64,000 bases of DNA, from the NCBI GenBank assembly GCA_946902875.1, contig OX336344.1:23953791-24017790 (forward strand), given 5' to 3'. Positions 20,778-33,100 of this stretch are shown piece after piece (the first letter of the stretch is position 1; the number at the start of each line of letters is the position of its first letter). Below the pieces are notes generated by a model. It did not search any database. It saw nothing but the letters and a program-made list of their open reading frames with translations, and was not told the origin of the DNA. Source of the DNA: Nematopogon swammerdamellus. Its lineage: Eukaryota > Arthropoda > Insecta > Lepidoptera > Adelidae. A program made the position numbers and the translations under genes.

Positions 20778-22538
20778 TTGTGGTCATATATCATATATCA
20801 TATATCATATATCAAATCAAAGAGGGGAGGATCTAGCTACCCACAAGTGCTTACTCTTAACAACCAGAGGCTAACAGATGCAAATTCAATATGTGAGGGA
20901 TTTAATAATTTCTTTCAAAATGTCTTTCAGAATCCAGACAAAAACTATAATGATATTATGATTGGTGAACCTCGGCATGGTGACTCACACCTAATACATT
21001 CGATGAACATAAATGTTGATACAATCGAACGCTTGATGAAAAATTTAGACATTAGTAAAGGTGCAGGCAGTGACAATGTGCCTCCTGTGTTTGTCAGGAG
21101 ATGTGCCCTTTCTCTCGCCAGTCCGATAACTAAAATATTTACACGATCAATCAGAGAGGGCACGTTCCCTGGCAAATGGAAGGAGGCACATACAGTTCCG
21201 ATACATAAGAAAGGCCTAAAAACAAAAGTAGAAAATTACAGAGGTATATCTATTCTCAATGTGTTTAGTAAACTTTTCGAGAAGGTAATTTTCAATGCTA
21301 TATATCCTACACTGAGCAGTGGTATTTCTGATTTTCAGCACGGTTTTCTAAGAGCACGCTCCACTACAACTAATCTCACAGAGTATATTAATTACATAAT
21401 TAAAGATATACAAGGTGGAGGACAAATAGATGTCATTTATACCGATTTCGAAAAAGCCTTCGATCGAGTAGATCACAAAATTTTACTGTTGAAGTTAAAC
21501 GCACTGGGAATACACGGTGACTTGCTACGCTGGGTAGAATCATATTTAGATAATCGGTCGCAATCTGTTGTAATAGGTGGTTTTAAATCAAATTTCATTA
21601 AGATACCGTCCGGTGTCCCCCAGGGATCAATTTTGGGGCCATTATTTTACAATGCTTACATATATGATATAGGATACAGTATAACCCATGCAAAATATTT
21701 CCTATATGCAGACGATAAGAAAGTAATCAAAGTAATTAACGATACAAGTGACTGTCATAAATTACAAGAGGATTTGAACTGTCTCTCTGAGTACTATAAA
21801 CGAAACAGAATTAATGTCAATGCTACAAAATGTATGCACATGACCTTCACTCGTAGTTCTAAACCAATACAACATAACTACACAATCAACCAAATTTCTA
21901 TACCTAAAGTGTCTACAGTGAGGGATCTAGGGGTAATACTTGATTCAAAAATAACTTTCAACGATCACTATGACTCAATTATAGACAAAGCATATAAAAA
22001 TCTAGGATTCGTAATCAGAGTGTCCAAAAATTTCAAAAATATTGAATGTATTAAATCGATGTACTATGCTTATGTTCGTAGTGTTCTAGAATACTGTTCT
22101 TGTATATGGTCTCCAAATTATAACGTAAACATAATAAGAATTGAACGCCTACAAAGAAAATTCGTCAGGTATATTAATTTCAAATCTAAAGTGCGACCCG
22201 ACTCTTATTTAGAAAGCTGTAAATATCACAATGTCATGACACTAGAAGAAAGACGACTACTGCTCGATATGGCTTTCCTGTACGACCTGGTAAACAGTCG
22301 GATTGACTGTCCGCAACTTGTTGGAGAGATTGGCTACAGTGTTCCTGCTCGTCGGACACGCCACACTAACCTATTTCACATTCCACTACACCGCACCAAT
22401 TATGCAAAGAACTCAACTATTACTAGGCTAGCTAGCACATATAACGAGCATTTCAGCGACATTGATCCTTTTATACATACTAAGAACACATTCAAAAAAG
22501 ATGTTATAAAAAATATTTTGCTAAAAAGAAATCAGTAA
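20778..22538 (+). pseudogene. 5'-truncated Jockey/CR1-type LINE, reverse transcriptase ORF
   Basis: A 586-codon open frame carries the RT signature blocks: KNLDISKGAGSDNVPPVFV, PIHKKGLKTKVENYRGIS, FQHGFLRARSTTTNL, YTDFEKAFDRVDH, SGVPQGSILGPLF and the catalytic FLYADD (YADD near residue 310), then LGVILDSKITF and the SVLEYCSCIWSP region. The endonuclease half is missing. The displayed start codon is an accident of truncation: WSYI and KSKRGG, normally adjacent in this family, are separated by a 7-bp microsatellite expansion. After the stop come an A17 run and an AT-rich tail to about 22890. It cannot retrotranspose alone. Confidence 0.88.
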
Positions 22539-24496
22539 TCATTATAAACAAACTATACCAAAAAAAAAAAAAAAAATTATTATATTATTTGAGTCTAAAA
22601 TCATTTTAGTTACATTTCATTATCTTTATTTATTCAATTTATTTATTATACATTATTTATTTATACTTCTTATTTATTTATTTTTCTCTTTATTTTAAAT
22701 ACGAAATGTCAACTGTATTAACTTCTTTGTTTCACGGCACTGTGGTACAACAATTTTTGTAAATGTCTTTAATGTACACACGAGAAAATCTTTTACTGGT
22801 TTAGTAATTTATGTGAAAAACCGCTGGCAACTATATGTATGTACTATAAACTGTTGATTTTCCAAATATAATAAAATAAAAATAAAATATTTATTCTAGT
22901 CATCGGCAAAATGTATTAGAGAACACAGAACCGGACACAGAACACCAACCCGGCTCATCTGTACTTTCGAATTGATGCACACCTGTGAAAAGTTATAAAT
23001 AAGTATAGAGGATGTTCTAGGTTTTTAATCTACAGGATTATCTTTAGTGAACCATAAGGTTGAAACAGCAAGTTTTTTAACTTCGCTCGATAGAAAAATA
23101 ATCTACAGGGTGATTTTGTTGGCATAACGCATATTTCAGGGTTAATCTGTATCGAAAACTAAGTACATTCCAAAAAATAACGGTAGCGAAATTATATTTT
23201 TTTTTAATTCTCCTTAGATTTTTGTAAATACCTAACCTCAAAATAAATACAGAGAACAAAACATATTTTTTTCGATTTTGGCGACTTAGGAGATCAATTA
23301 AACTTTGTGATAACTAGAGAAAACGGCTCAACCGAGTGATATTGCGAGTGTGATGTACGAGATACAGTAACAGTGAGGAGGTGCGCAGATGATTCATACA
23401 TAATATTCGAGCGGCCGCTTGTTGGAATAGAATTTAATCAAAGAATGGAGCAAAGGACTGAACATTTGGTGGGAAAACATATATTCTCGAGGAGGTGATA
23501 TCAGGCCGGCGACACGCTTGAATGTATTGTGTAAGCAACCGCGCGTGCGCATGTGTGTGTTCCGGGGTGGGTGCGGGTCGACGGGAGCGGTCGGACTAAC
23601 TCACGGGAGGTGACTCGTCGCACAGGCTGCTGCCTGCTGCGAGCTAGCATTTATTTATTGTTCTTTCGTTTAGTAGTCTAGTCAAATTTTCTGAAAATCG
23701 AAGTTTTAGAAGCAAATCATATAACTTTTTGGTAAACGGTGTTTTCTTACTAATTCGACCCTGCTGAATCCAAAAATGCCGTTTGCCCCCCCCCCCCCCC
23801 CCCCTCCCCCCCTTCCCCCCATTTCCCGTCCGAAGTGTTCCTAGCCGTAGTTTTTTTTATTTTACAGAAAAACGGTTACAGATAGGAGCAAATTTTCGAA
23901 GAAGAACTTAATCTATGTAAAATTTCCTAAACATAAGTGCTAAATTTATATCGATACGATAAGTAGTTTTTGAGATACAGCCTTCGACATTCGATGAAAA
24001 AGTAAAAAAAAAAATTATTTTTGTATTTCTTCTCAATTTGTAGGAAAGTGACAGCAGTTATGAGAAAATTATCTAAAGACGTTTTATAGCTTATGCATTT
24101 ATTTTAAAAATAACATATAATTCATATTCATGTGAACAATGGTTCTCGAACCACAGTTTATCGCGTCGAGGTATTCCCGCGCGCATCGTACACTCTCATG
24201 GATCACCACTAGAAGCATGGAATATTACTTTTGAGCAAAAGGTCATTTCCCCCTATATTGACCCTGCTGAATCCGATTAGGTCGGTTGCCTGAGCGAAGT
24301 ACCGACCGGAAGTGAGATATTCAAGATGGCGGCCAATATGGTGCTGAAATTCGATATTGTCGCTGTAAAGCCCCCCTTTGACACAGGAACACGTTCAAAA
24401 TGTGTAGTTGTATGTTTTTGTGCATATGGAATTAACAAATACACGTTTAAAAACATTGGTTATGTTTATTAAAAAACTTAGAGGCAATCAAACATA
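22539..24496. other. LINE 3' region and unassigned DNA
   Basis: 22539-22900 is the probable 3' UTR of the preceding LINE, ending in ATAAAATAAAAATAAAATAT. A C-rich homopolymer lies at 23787-23823. Around 24300-24340 is the phrase CAAGATGGCGGCC, also seen in the 108-bp satellite. No gene seen on either strand up to 24496. Confidence 0.5.
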
Positions 24497-25190
24497 TTAC
24501 TGTGTCTCTCCAGAATTAAAACAGGTACGTTTGCAGGGAGTACACAGTTTTAAACAAGGGACGTTTGCTTTCCTACAACCACAATTCTTTGAGTTGCAAA
24601 GTCCTTTACAGTGGCAAACAATAACTTCTGGGCACGTCTTAGGAATGGGATCAAGCATCATAAAACGTGGAACTACTTGCTCGCCATCTATGGTCCAGCC
24701 GCAGTCTTCCAGCAATGGAAGAGATGGCTTGGGAAGGTGAGCATTCTCCCATACACATACCTGCCAATTAATAAATAGATTAAAGAACGTTTTTACAGTC
24801 TTTTATGTTTTTTATTCTGATGGTTTCAGGCCAACTTACTTGGTAGTGGCACCTTTTGATGTGAAGCCGAAGTGCATCTGTTGTAGGTGGGAGAGATTCT
24901 GGCTTTCTCACAGCTCCAAATAAAATATGCGGGCATCATCTGCACATGAAACGCCAGGATCAACCTGTATGCAAAATTTAAGTGTTTGTTTAATTAATTA
25001 AACGAATAAATAATTTTTTTATTTATTGATTGCGTGAACTCAACTTGAAAACGTATGCCTAACGTACCTTATATAATTTGACGACGAACGCCTCTACATT
25101 CTTGAGAACGTCCTCACTAAGTGGACAGAATCCAAGCCCACTCAGAAGCTCGCAGTTTTCTCCACAGAAAAGTTTCCAGCCCTTCTTAGG
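24497..25190 (-). pseudogene. Spliced CXC-type cysteine-rich protein gene, decayed
   Basis: Three exons read on the minus strand. Exon a (25190-25068) encodes KKGWKLFCGENCELLSGLGF and ends at TATAAG|GTACGT. Exon b (24964-24840) follows a TTGCATACAG acceptor, encodes LPPTTDALRLHIKRCHYQ, and ends at CCAA|GTAAGT. Exon c (24760-24497) follows ATTGGCAG, starts VCVWENAHLPKPSLP, and carries the cysteine cluster CHCKGLCNSKNCGCRKANVP, resembling tesmin/TSO1 CXC zinc-binding motifs. I recognise this arrangement from uncharacterised invertebrate proteins whose function is unknown. Exon b is 125 nt where the flanking frames require 126, a one-base deletion. Retained introns mean this is not a processed copy. 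Confidence 0.7.
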
Positions 25191-25376
25191 CTAAATCAGT
25201 GTCCTACAAGTTTGTGTGGGTTAGGTACGGAAGAGTGTATCTGCGCAAAAATGAAGAGTGTGATGCAATCCTAGTGCGCAATGAGGACTGTTTGAAAGAT
25301 ATCAAGTAAACTCTTCACGAAATTTCATCGACTTTTCTATATTTAGGTATCATATTCTGATGATTTATGTTCAAAA

Positions 25377-28300
25377 ATGGCCATGTTCATTTATTACCAA
25401 AATGTAAACAGACTTAGATCTAAAACTAATCAACTGTATCTGAATGTACTGAATCTTGATACTGATTTGATTTGTTTGACAGAGACGAACCTGAACAGCT
25501 CTGTAAATGATGCGGAATTATTTGATGATAGATACAATGTATTTCGTAGGGACCGTGAATCGTCATCAAGCTTAAAATCAGAAGGTGGCGGAGTCCTCAT
25601 AGCGGTCAAAAAGAATATCAGGGTTGTGCGACGAAAGTCCTGGGATAGCTCTCTTGAAGACTTATGGCTCACTATTTTACCTAGTGACAGCTCGGACCAC
25701 CATATCAATTTATGCTTGGTTTACTTGCCTCCAGACATCTCAATTGAGACAGTGAATTGTTTTTATGACAACTGTCAAGATATAATTTTGAAATGTGATC
25801 CACTTGATACGTTCATTTTTATGGGTGACTTTAATACTCCTGGAGTCAATTGGACCCTTGAATCTACAAGTAACATTATGCGTCCATCTGAATCGGGCGA
25901 TGGAAGATCTAGATTACTTTTGGACTTCATTTCACTTGCAAGTTTAAATCAATTTAACCACATTCCAAATATGAATAACAGGATTCTTGATCTGTTCATG
26001 TCCAATTGTCAAACCACAAGTATATTTTTAGCGAAATCTGAAGCATTAACTAAGGAAGATAACCACCACCCATCCTTTGTTGCGGAAATTCGTAATCATT
26101 CTTTTAGTCCTGACATGAAAACAAATAGGCTTAACAAAGTTCTTAATTTTCGTAAATGTGATATCAGCCAATGTCAATCTGATCTATGCTCAGTCAATTG
26201 GACTTCACTCTTTTATAACCTGGGGGTAAACGAGGCTGTCACAGAATTTTACACTATACTTAACGCTACGGTTAATGGTAATACGCCGTTGAAAAATAAG
26301 GATAATAATAAATTTCCCATTTGGTACAGTTCAGCTCTGGTAAGATGTCTCAAAGAGAAAAACAAATACCACAAAAAATTCATAAAACACAAGAACCCAA
26401 GAGATTATGACTCTTTCTCGCTCCTACGTCTCAGATGTAAAAAACTCATTAAAGCCTGTCATAACTCTTTTATAACTAACGTAGAATCATCACTAAAAAC
26501 TAACTTGAAACTGTTCTGGTCTTATGTCAAAAGCAAGAGAGCCACAAACGCCATTCCACAGACAATGCAACATGGAGACGTCCATTCGTCAGATGGTAAC
26601 CAAATTTGTAATATGTTTTCACAGTACTTTTCATCAGTATTCGAGGCAGACGCCGACCTATCTATCGTTGGAACTCTCCCTGACATTGATTATGGCAGTG
26701 TTTTACCGCGAGTTGAAATTTCTGAGACTGATATTCTGAAAAAGTTAGTCAAGCTTGACATAAACAAAGGACCGGGACCAGACGGTATCCCAGCATATTT
26801 CATTAAGTCATGCGCCAATGTACTCTCTCAGCCTTTGAACATTATATTTGATAAATCGTTAAAATCCGGTATATTTCCTGAGGTCTGGAAGATAGCCAAC
26901 ATTGTTCCTGTTTTTAAAAGCGGTGACAAATCACACTGTAGTAATTACAGGCCCATTAGCATGTTATCATGTTTTGGCAAAATTTTTGAATCTTTAATTT
27001 TTTATTCCGTATATAATCACGTTAAAAATATGCTGAACCCTCTCCAGCACGGGTTTATTAAAGCAAAGTCAACTACGAGTAATCTGTTGGAATACACCAA
27101 TTACATTTATGAGGCTTTTAATAAACGTAACCAGGTTGATGCTATTTACACGGATTTTCGTAAGGCTTTTGATAAGGTCAATCACAGACTCCTCTGCCGA
27201 AAACTAGCTGCTTATGGGATTCACGGTAGCCTCTTGCGTTGGATTACATCATATGTTTATAATCGATGTCAAATTGTTACTGTGAATGGATTTAGATCTT
27301 TACCAGTAGCTGTTACCTCCGGTGTTCCGCAGGGTTCACACCTTGGGCCACTTCTATTTTTGTTATTTATTAATGATCTGATCTCAAGACTTAGCTGCTT
27401 TTGCTTGCTATATGCCGATGACTTAAAAATATGCAAAGTAATTCGAAATGTTGAAGACTGTACTAACTTACAAAACGACCTAAATCTTGTAGCAGATTGG
27501 TGCCAATCGAATCTCATGTTCCTCAACATTTCGAAGTGCTTTGTAATATCATTTACCCGAAAGATAAACATTGTACCTTTCAATTACACTCTAGATGGTC
27601 AGAACTTAACACGCTCAAACTCAGCAAGGGACTTAGGTGTTACATTGGACTCTAAATTAACCTTAAGTAATCATTATGAAGCAGTGGTAAAAAAATCTAA
27701 TCAACTCCTTGGATTTATATTACGGATAACCAAAGGTTTCAAAAATTACAGTAGTATAATCAATTTATATCAGAGTCTAGTCAGAAGCCGTCTAGAGTAT
27801 GCCTCTGTCATATGGTCACCCCACTATACTATACATAGAGACCGTATAGAAAGTGTTCAAAAAAAATTTCTTCGGGCAATATCGATTAGACATGGTTTAA
27901 AAAGGTCATTGAAAACATATGACCAGAGATTGCAACATTTTAAATTAGATTCTCTTGTCGTTCGACGTAATATGCTGGACATAATGTGCCTCTATAATAT
28001 AATTAATGCCCAGCTACATACTACTATTCTTTCAAAAATTTGTTTTAACACTTGTTGTGCTAGGACTAGGCGACCTAAGTTGTTTTTGCTTCCGCTTTGT
28101 AACAATAACATGGCATACTATAACCCCATATTGCGAATGTGTCGTTTATATGAATCTGTTAGAGATAATGATGCTGAAGTGGATATATTCAGTTACTCGT
28201 CTCGCCAGTTTAAAAAACGTGTACAGGATATTTGTCGTACATTGTAATTGTGTGTACGCGCGGTATGTTCTTTCTTCTATTCGCGTTCCTGGATACACCC

Positions 28301-28593
28301 ATGTTATACACACACATTTCGTTTTTGTTAGCTTATTTTAATTTTAATTTTGCTGTCATTCGCCTACATATTTCTAGTTATTGTTGTCAGTTTAATTTTT
28401 TATATTTAACTTTTTTTTTCTGTTCTAATTATTGTTCTATTTTTTTAATTTATTTTACTGCAATAAATTAACCACGAAGTGTACAAACGTTTAGGAACTA
28501 TGTCGGTAAATTATAGTTATTTTTGTATTTTAACATGTTGTGACATATTTCTGTTGTTTGTGCCAAAATAAATAAATAAATAAATAAAGTACA
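25377..28593 (+). mobile_element. Jockey/CR1-type LINE with intact ORF2 (endonuclease + reverse transcriptase)
   Basis: A single 956-codon frame (25377-28247) encodes an APE-type endonuclease (FYYQ-like start at residue 5, LTETNL near 35, GGGVLIAV, FMGDFNTPGVNW near 148) followed by RT blocks KGPGPDGIPAYF, SNYRPISMLSCFGKIFE, LQHGFIKAKSTTSNL, YTDFRKAFDKVNH, SGVPQGSHLGPLL and LLYADD (YADD near residue 679), then the RLEYASVIWSPHY region. The endonuclease would nick target DNA and the RT would copy the RNA there. The 3' UTR ends in AAATA/TAAA repeats at 28570-28593. No ORF1 was found upstream, so it is probably truncated, though ORF2 has no visible break. Confidence 0.88.
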
Positions 28594-28602
28594 AAGTACA
28601 AA

Positions 28603-28815
28603 GATATCTGTGTGTCTGTGTAGGCTCTGAATACGAATCCGTTGTCAAAATTTTAAAAAGTGGCCGCCATTTTGAACTTTTTAGTTACTGGACCGATTGC
28701 TTTCAAAATCGATATCTGGGTGTCTGTGTAGGCTCTGAATACGAATCCGTTGTCAAAATTTAAAAAAAGTGGCCGCCATTTTGAACTTTTTAGTTACTGG
28801 ACCGATTTTCGTTCA
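28603..28815 (+). repeat. 108-bp satellite, two units
   Basis: Two copies of the unit with GATATCTG.GTGTCTGTGT, TGAATACGAATCCGTTGTCA and GTGGCCGCCATTTTGAAC. Spacing is 108 bp (28603 to 28711). The second copy is cut at 28815, where LINE-like sequence starts. The same unit builds the large foldback at 51690-54060. Confidence 0.9.
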
Positions 28816-29222
28816 TTTCTGATTGACCTTGAGCGGGCACAGCGCTCTAACCTAAGAGTGCTTTTTAAGAAGCCTTTTCGTTACAACACACATGCGCTGC
28901 TTTCCGAGACAGGACTGGTATTTTATCTATTAGACAGCTATTTATAGAAAAAAATATTGGATACTTTAAGGGAACGGAGACCCATGGAATCGTAGACAGG
29001 CCACGTACTAGAAATCGTGATGACACTCAACCTCCACAAATGAAAACAACATTTGGACAACGGTCAAAAATATTTTTAACTGCCTATATTTATAAACAGG
29101 CTAAAGCAGCGTGTAATTTTACTGAGAAAGCTGGTAAAGCACGAAGAGACTCAATTAGAACCTGGTTAAATACTCTGGATTACCACGGAACAGAGCAGCT
29201 ACTGCAAATCTTAAGTTAAACA
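28816..29222 (+). pseudogene. LINE ORF2 carboxy-terminal remnant
   Basis: The first part reads DLERAQRSNLRVLFKKPFRY and THALLSETGL, like the region after the RT domain in several insect LINEs. After frame damage comes TFGQRSKIFLTAYIYKQAKA and a final WLNTLDYHGTEQLLQILS before a stop at about 29218, resembling the conserved LDY..TE.LL carboxy end of such proteins. It differs from the family at 8225. Clade not assigned. Confidence 0.6.
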
Positions 29223-29849
29223 TTTATACATTTGAATTGATTCATGATTCGTAATGCTTTATGTTTTTCTTTGAATGTGTTATTTATTTATTACTAGCTG
29301 TGCCCGCGGCTCCGCCCGCTCTCATATTTCACTTCACTGCTAACCTCATAAGCCATTTAGCGTGATAGTAAGTAGCCTATAGTTGATGGGAAGAATCAAG
29401 CTATCCGTAGAATTTTGTTCTATTAAAATCGGTTCAGTGGTTCTCGAGTTATAAGCGGACAGACAGACAGAAAGCAGACGTTGGATTTTATTATAGGTAA
29501 AATAAAATAATAAAATAATAAGGAATAAGGAATAAGGAAAGGAAGTTTAGTATTAAAAATCTGTAACTAAATAAAATATATATGTATGTATAGTAGAAAT
29601 ATATACCTATATAAATTATAATAACAATAAAAAGGGGGAAAAAACAGAATAGTTAGATTTACTCACATCTTGTATTTGTTATACTTATTTATTACATAAT
29701 TTATATTTAGACGGGCGCAAATGTAAATTAAAAAAAAAAAGAAGTTACGGATAAACTCCTGCAAGACAGAACTTTCTAGTGCAGGAGAACTGAAATGTAC
29801 GCATCAAGTTCCAATATTATGTTTAAATAAATAAATTTTCATTTTTCAT
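29223..29849. other. Interspersed repeat and AT-rich DNA
   Basis: 29293-29500 contains TAGCTGTGCCCGCGGCTCCG, ATCGGTTCAGTGGTTCTCGA and ACAGACAGACAGAAAGCAGA, a pattern common in moth and butterfly genomes whose class I cannot fix. The rest is AT-rich microsatellite-like sequence. Confidence 0.5.
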
Positions 29850-30003
29850 TGCTTTCAAAATCGATATCTGGGTGTCTGTGTGGGCTCTGCATACGAATCC
29901 GTTGTCAAAATTTTAAAAAGTTGCCGCCATTTTGAACTTTTTAGTTACTGGACCGATTGCTTTCAAAATCGACATCTGGGTGTCCGTGTGTGCTCTGAAT
30001 CAG
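29850..30003 (+). repeat. 108-bp satellite, about 1.4 units
   Basis: Same unit as at 28603 (ATCGATATCTGGGTGTCTGT, CCGCCATTTTGAACTTTTTA), ending in an AACCGG-containing segment at 30004. Confidence 0.88.
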
Positions 30004-30199
30004 GGACCGAAAAAGGTTCAAAACAACCGGGTCGTAACCGGTTCGAAAAGGGTGCTAAAGAGGTTACGTTTATTAAATCAAATCAAATAAAATCATTTTT
30101 ATTAATTCAGGCACTTGTCCCATTGCACACACAACAAATTCAGATACACTAGAATAGCAATAATATAACGATTAGAGTAACAATAATAAGAAAAGAATA

Positions 30200-33100
30200 A
30201 TAATAAAGAAGAAAAAGCTGTCAAGATGACATATTGTAAAAAATCTGCCCTCAACAAGAAAAACGTTTAAAAAGCGGCTGCAGGCGCCGTACCGGGCTCG
30301 CAGAGAGCGCGGAACCATCATCAACGGCGCACGGCTCCGTAGTGTTGGAGTAAACATGCTAGCCAGCACAGGAGCCGCAGCCCGGCGGCGCCTCAAGACA
30401 ACATCATATATCAATGAATGACAGCGGCGGCTCCCGGCGTACGGCGACACGGCCGGCGCCTCAGCGGGCAGGTAGAGCTGCGAGCGGCGCTGCAGGTCGT
30501 GGTCAGAACATCCAACCAGGACACCGCGCACGCACCACTACAACACGCCGCCCCCGGCGCGTGTCTGCGCACCGGCCCAGCAGCGCATCAGACACCTCGC
30601 CCTCCCCGCCCGCACCGGCATCGCCGTGCCGCCGCCGCCTACCCGAACGAGCCGCTTCTTCTCGACCACCCGCACGCCCTTCACCGACGCCCGCCGAGAC
30701 ATCGTCAGGATCATCGAACGATGACGACGGGCCGACGACACCGTCCCCGCCAATACACCGACGGCGAGGACGACGTCCACCACCGGCACGCTTGGGGCCG
30801 TCGGGGTCTCGTACCCCACCTACAGCCCCCGCTACCGATGGTGTAGTGCGCCGTATACGTTGGACTTATGAAATAAATATAAAAGTCATGACGGCGTACT
30901 ACAGGGCCACACAGGGAGAAACAGTCCGGACTTCTTACCGACCGAGGCTGCTTTCTGAATTTCAGGCTTTGGAATCGACCATCTCTGTTTCAGCCCAGCG
31001 CCTATCAGATCAAGTACGGCTCATCCTAAACCGCCATTTTGTAGATGACGCCGTGCTTGACCAACTACGCCTTGATGCGCTCCCCCCTGCCACTGCCACG
31101 ACGCCCGCACGCCCGGACGCCGCATGCGCCCCGCCGCCGCCTCCGGCGAGAGCGCGGGGTGCTGCCGCTGTCGCCACCGTTGCTGATGTGACAGCCGCAA
31201 CCGTACCGACACCACCATCTGCCGAGGAGGGTGGCGATGTGGTAGGGGGCATCGTAAGTACCCAAGATAATGAGTTCATGAGGAGGACTCTTGAAGAGGC
31301 GATTCTGGAGTACCGCTCGGCACCTACTAATGACAGGCCGCGGATACCAAGGTTGCCCACGAATAAAAAAAATCTTATTATGGTGAGGATCCTGGATTCG
31401 TCTCTAAAACAATATATCGAGTCTAGTGTAGATATCGCCGATACTCACTCGATCTTGTACTGTGGGGCGGTGGCTGCCTGTCGCATGGCGCGTTTGAAAT
31501 TCGAGAATATATCTAGAGACACACGCGCCAGGCCAACCACCGCTCCCGCGTGGCAGTTACGGATCGAGCGACGTATCGGCGAGGCCAGGATCCTCATCGG
31601 AAAGCTATACTGCTTCAGGTCTGGAAATACCAGGCCGAAAATCATGCGCTTCGTGACGAAGGCTTTTGGTGGTGCTATATTAAGCCAGACACAGCCAAAC
31701 TTCCACTCACTAGTCACGGAGCGCATAGATGACCTGAAGCAGCAAATTAGCGCGTGGGCCCAACGTATCCGTCGCTATAGGAAGCGTGTCGACCGTTATC
31801 ACCAGAATCGTCGATTCCAGAGTGACCAAAGGTGGGTATACCGGAACTGGGAGCACCCGAACCAACGACCGACAGACACCATCCGACCGACTGAGCAAGA
31901 AAATGCTTTATTTTGGAAAAACATCTGGTCGGATCCTGTCTGTCACGTCGAGGGTGAATGGATGAGAGTTGTCCAGCGGGTGTGTCAGTCGATAGAACCA
32001 ATGTCCGCCATAAATATCAGCGAAGAGGATGTAGGTTCTGCAATCCGCCAGGCACTGAACTGGAAATCTCCAGGGCCGGACGGATTGCAGAACTTCTGGC
32101 TGAAATGGTTCAGAAGCTGCCACTCCCGCTTGGCTGTTCAATTCCAAGATGCCCTCGACCATCGGGTTCTCCCAGAGTTCATGACTACTGGTGTCACCCA
32201 CCTGCTCCATAAATCTGGTAGTACTGCGGAACCTAAAAATTATAGACCTATCACTTGCTTGCCTACCATCTACAAGCTCCTGACATCCATTCTGACGCAC
32301 AAAATATCAATTCACATAAAGGACAATAACATCTTGTCCGTTGCTCAGAATGGATGTCGGGCTGGGTCCCGCGGTACTAAGGAGCTGCTCCTTATGGACA
32401 TGACCGTTTGTCAGCAGGTCCGACGCAATCGAAAGAACCTGTCTGCTGCCTGGATAGACTACAAGAAGGCATTTGACTCCGTGCCCCATACATGGTTGCT
32501 AAGGATACTAGAACTATACAAAACTGACACGAATATCTGTCAATTCCTTGGCACATGTATGGAACAATGGAGTACTATCCTTCGTGTACCAGGTGGCGAA
32601 CGGACTTCGGCTGCAGACGACCGGATTCCCATACGGCGGGGGATCTTCCAGGGAGACAGTCTGAGTCCGCTTTGGTTTTGTCTGGCTCTGAACCCTCTTA
32701 GCACTCTGCTTGAGGACTCAGAGCTGGGCTACTGTCTTCGAAGAGGAGGCTCTTGAATATCGCACTTATTTTATATGGATGACCTCAAACTGTTTGCCAA
32801 GTCGGACACCGAACTAATGTCGATGATGAAGATAACTGAAGGCTTCAGCAACGACATTGGAATGGAGTTCGGCTTGGAAAAATGTGGGACCATCCATGTG
32901 GAACGTGGTGTGATCGTGAACTCCGGCGGCATACAGTTGTCGGAGTCTATGAATGTTCGAGCTCTCTCCGAAGACGAAACTTATAAATATCTGGGAATAT
33001 CGGAGGCTCTCAGCATACGGGATACGGACATGAAACAATCGGTTAAGGAAAAGTTTTTTCGTCGTCTTACAAAAGTACTAAATAGCCTTTTGTCAGGCGG

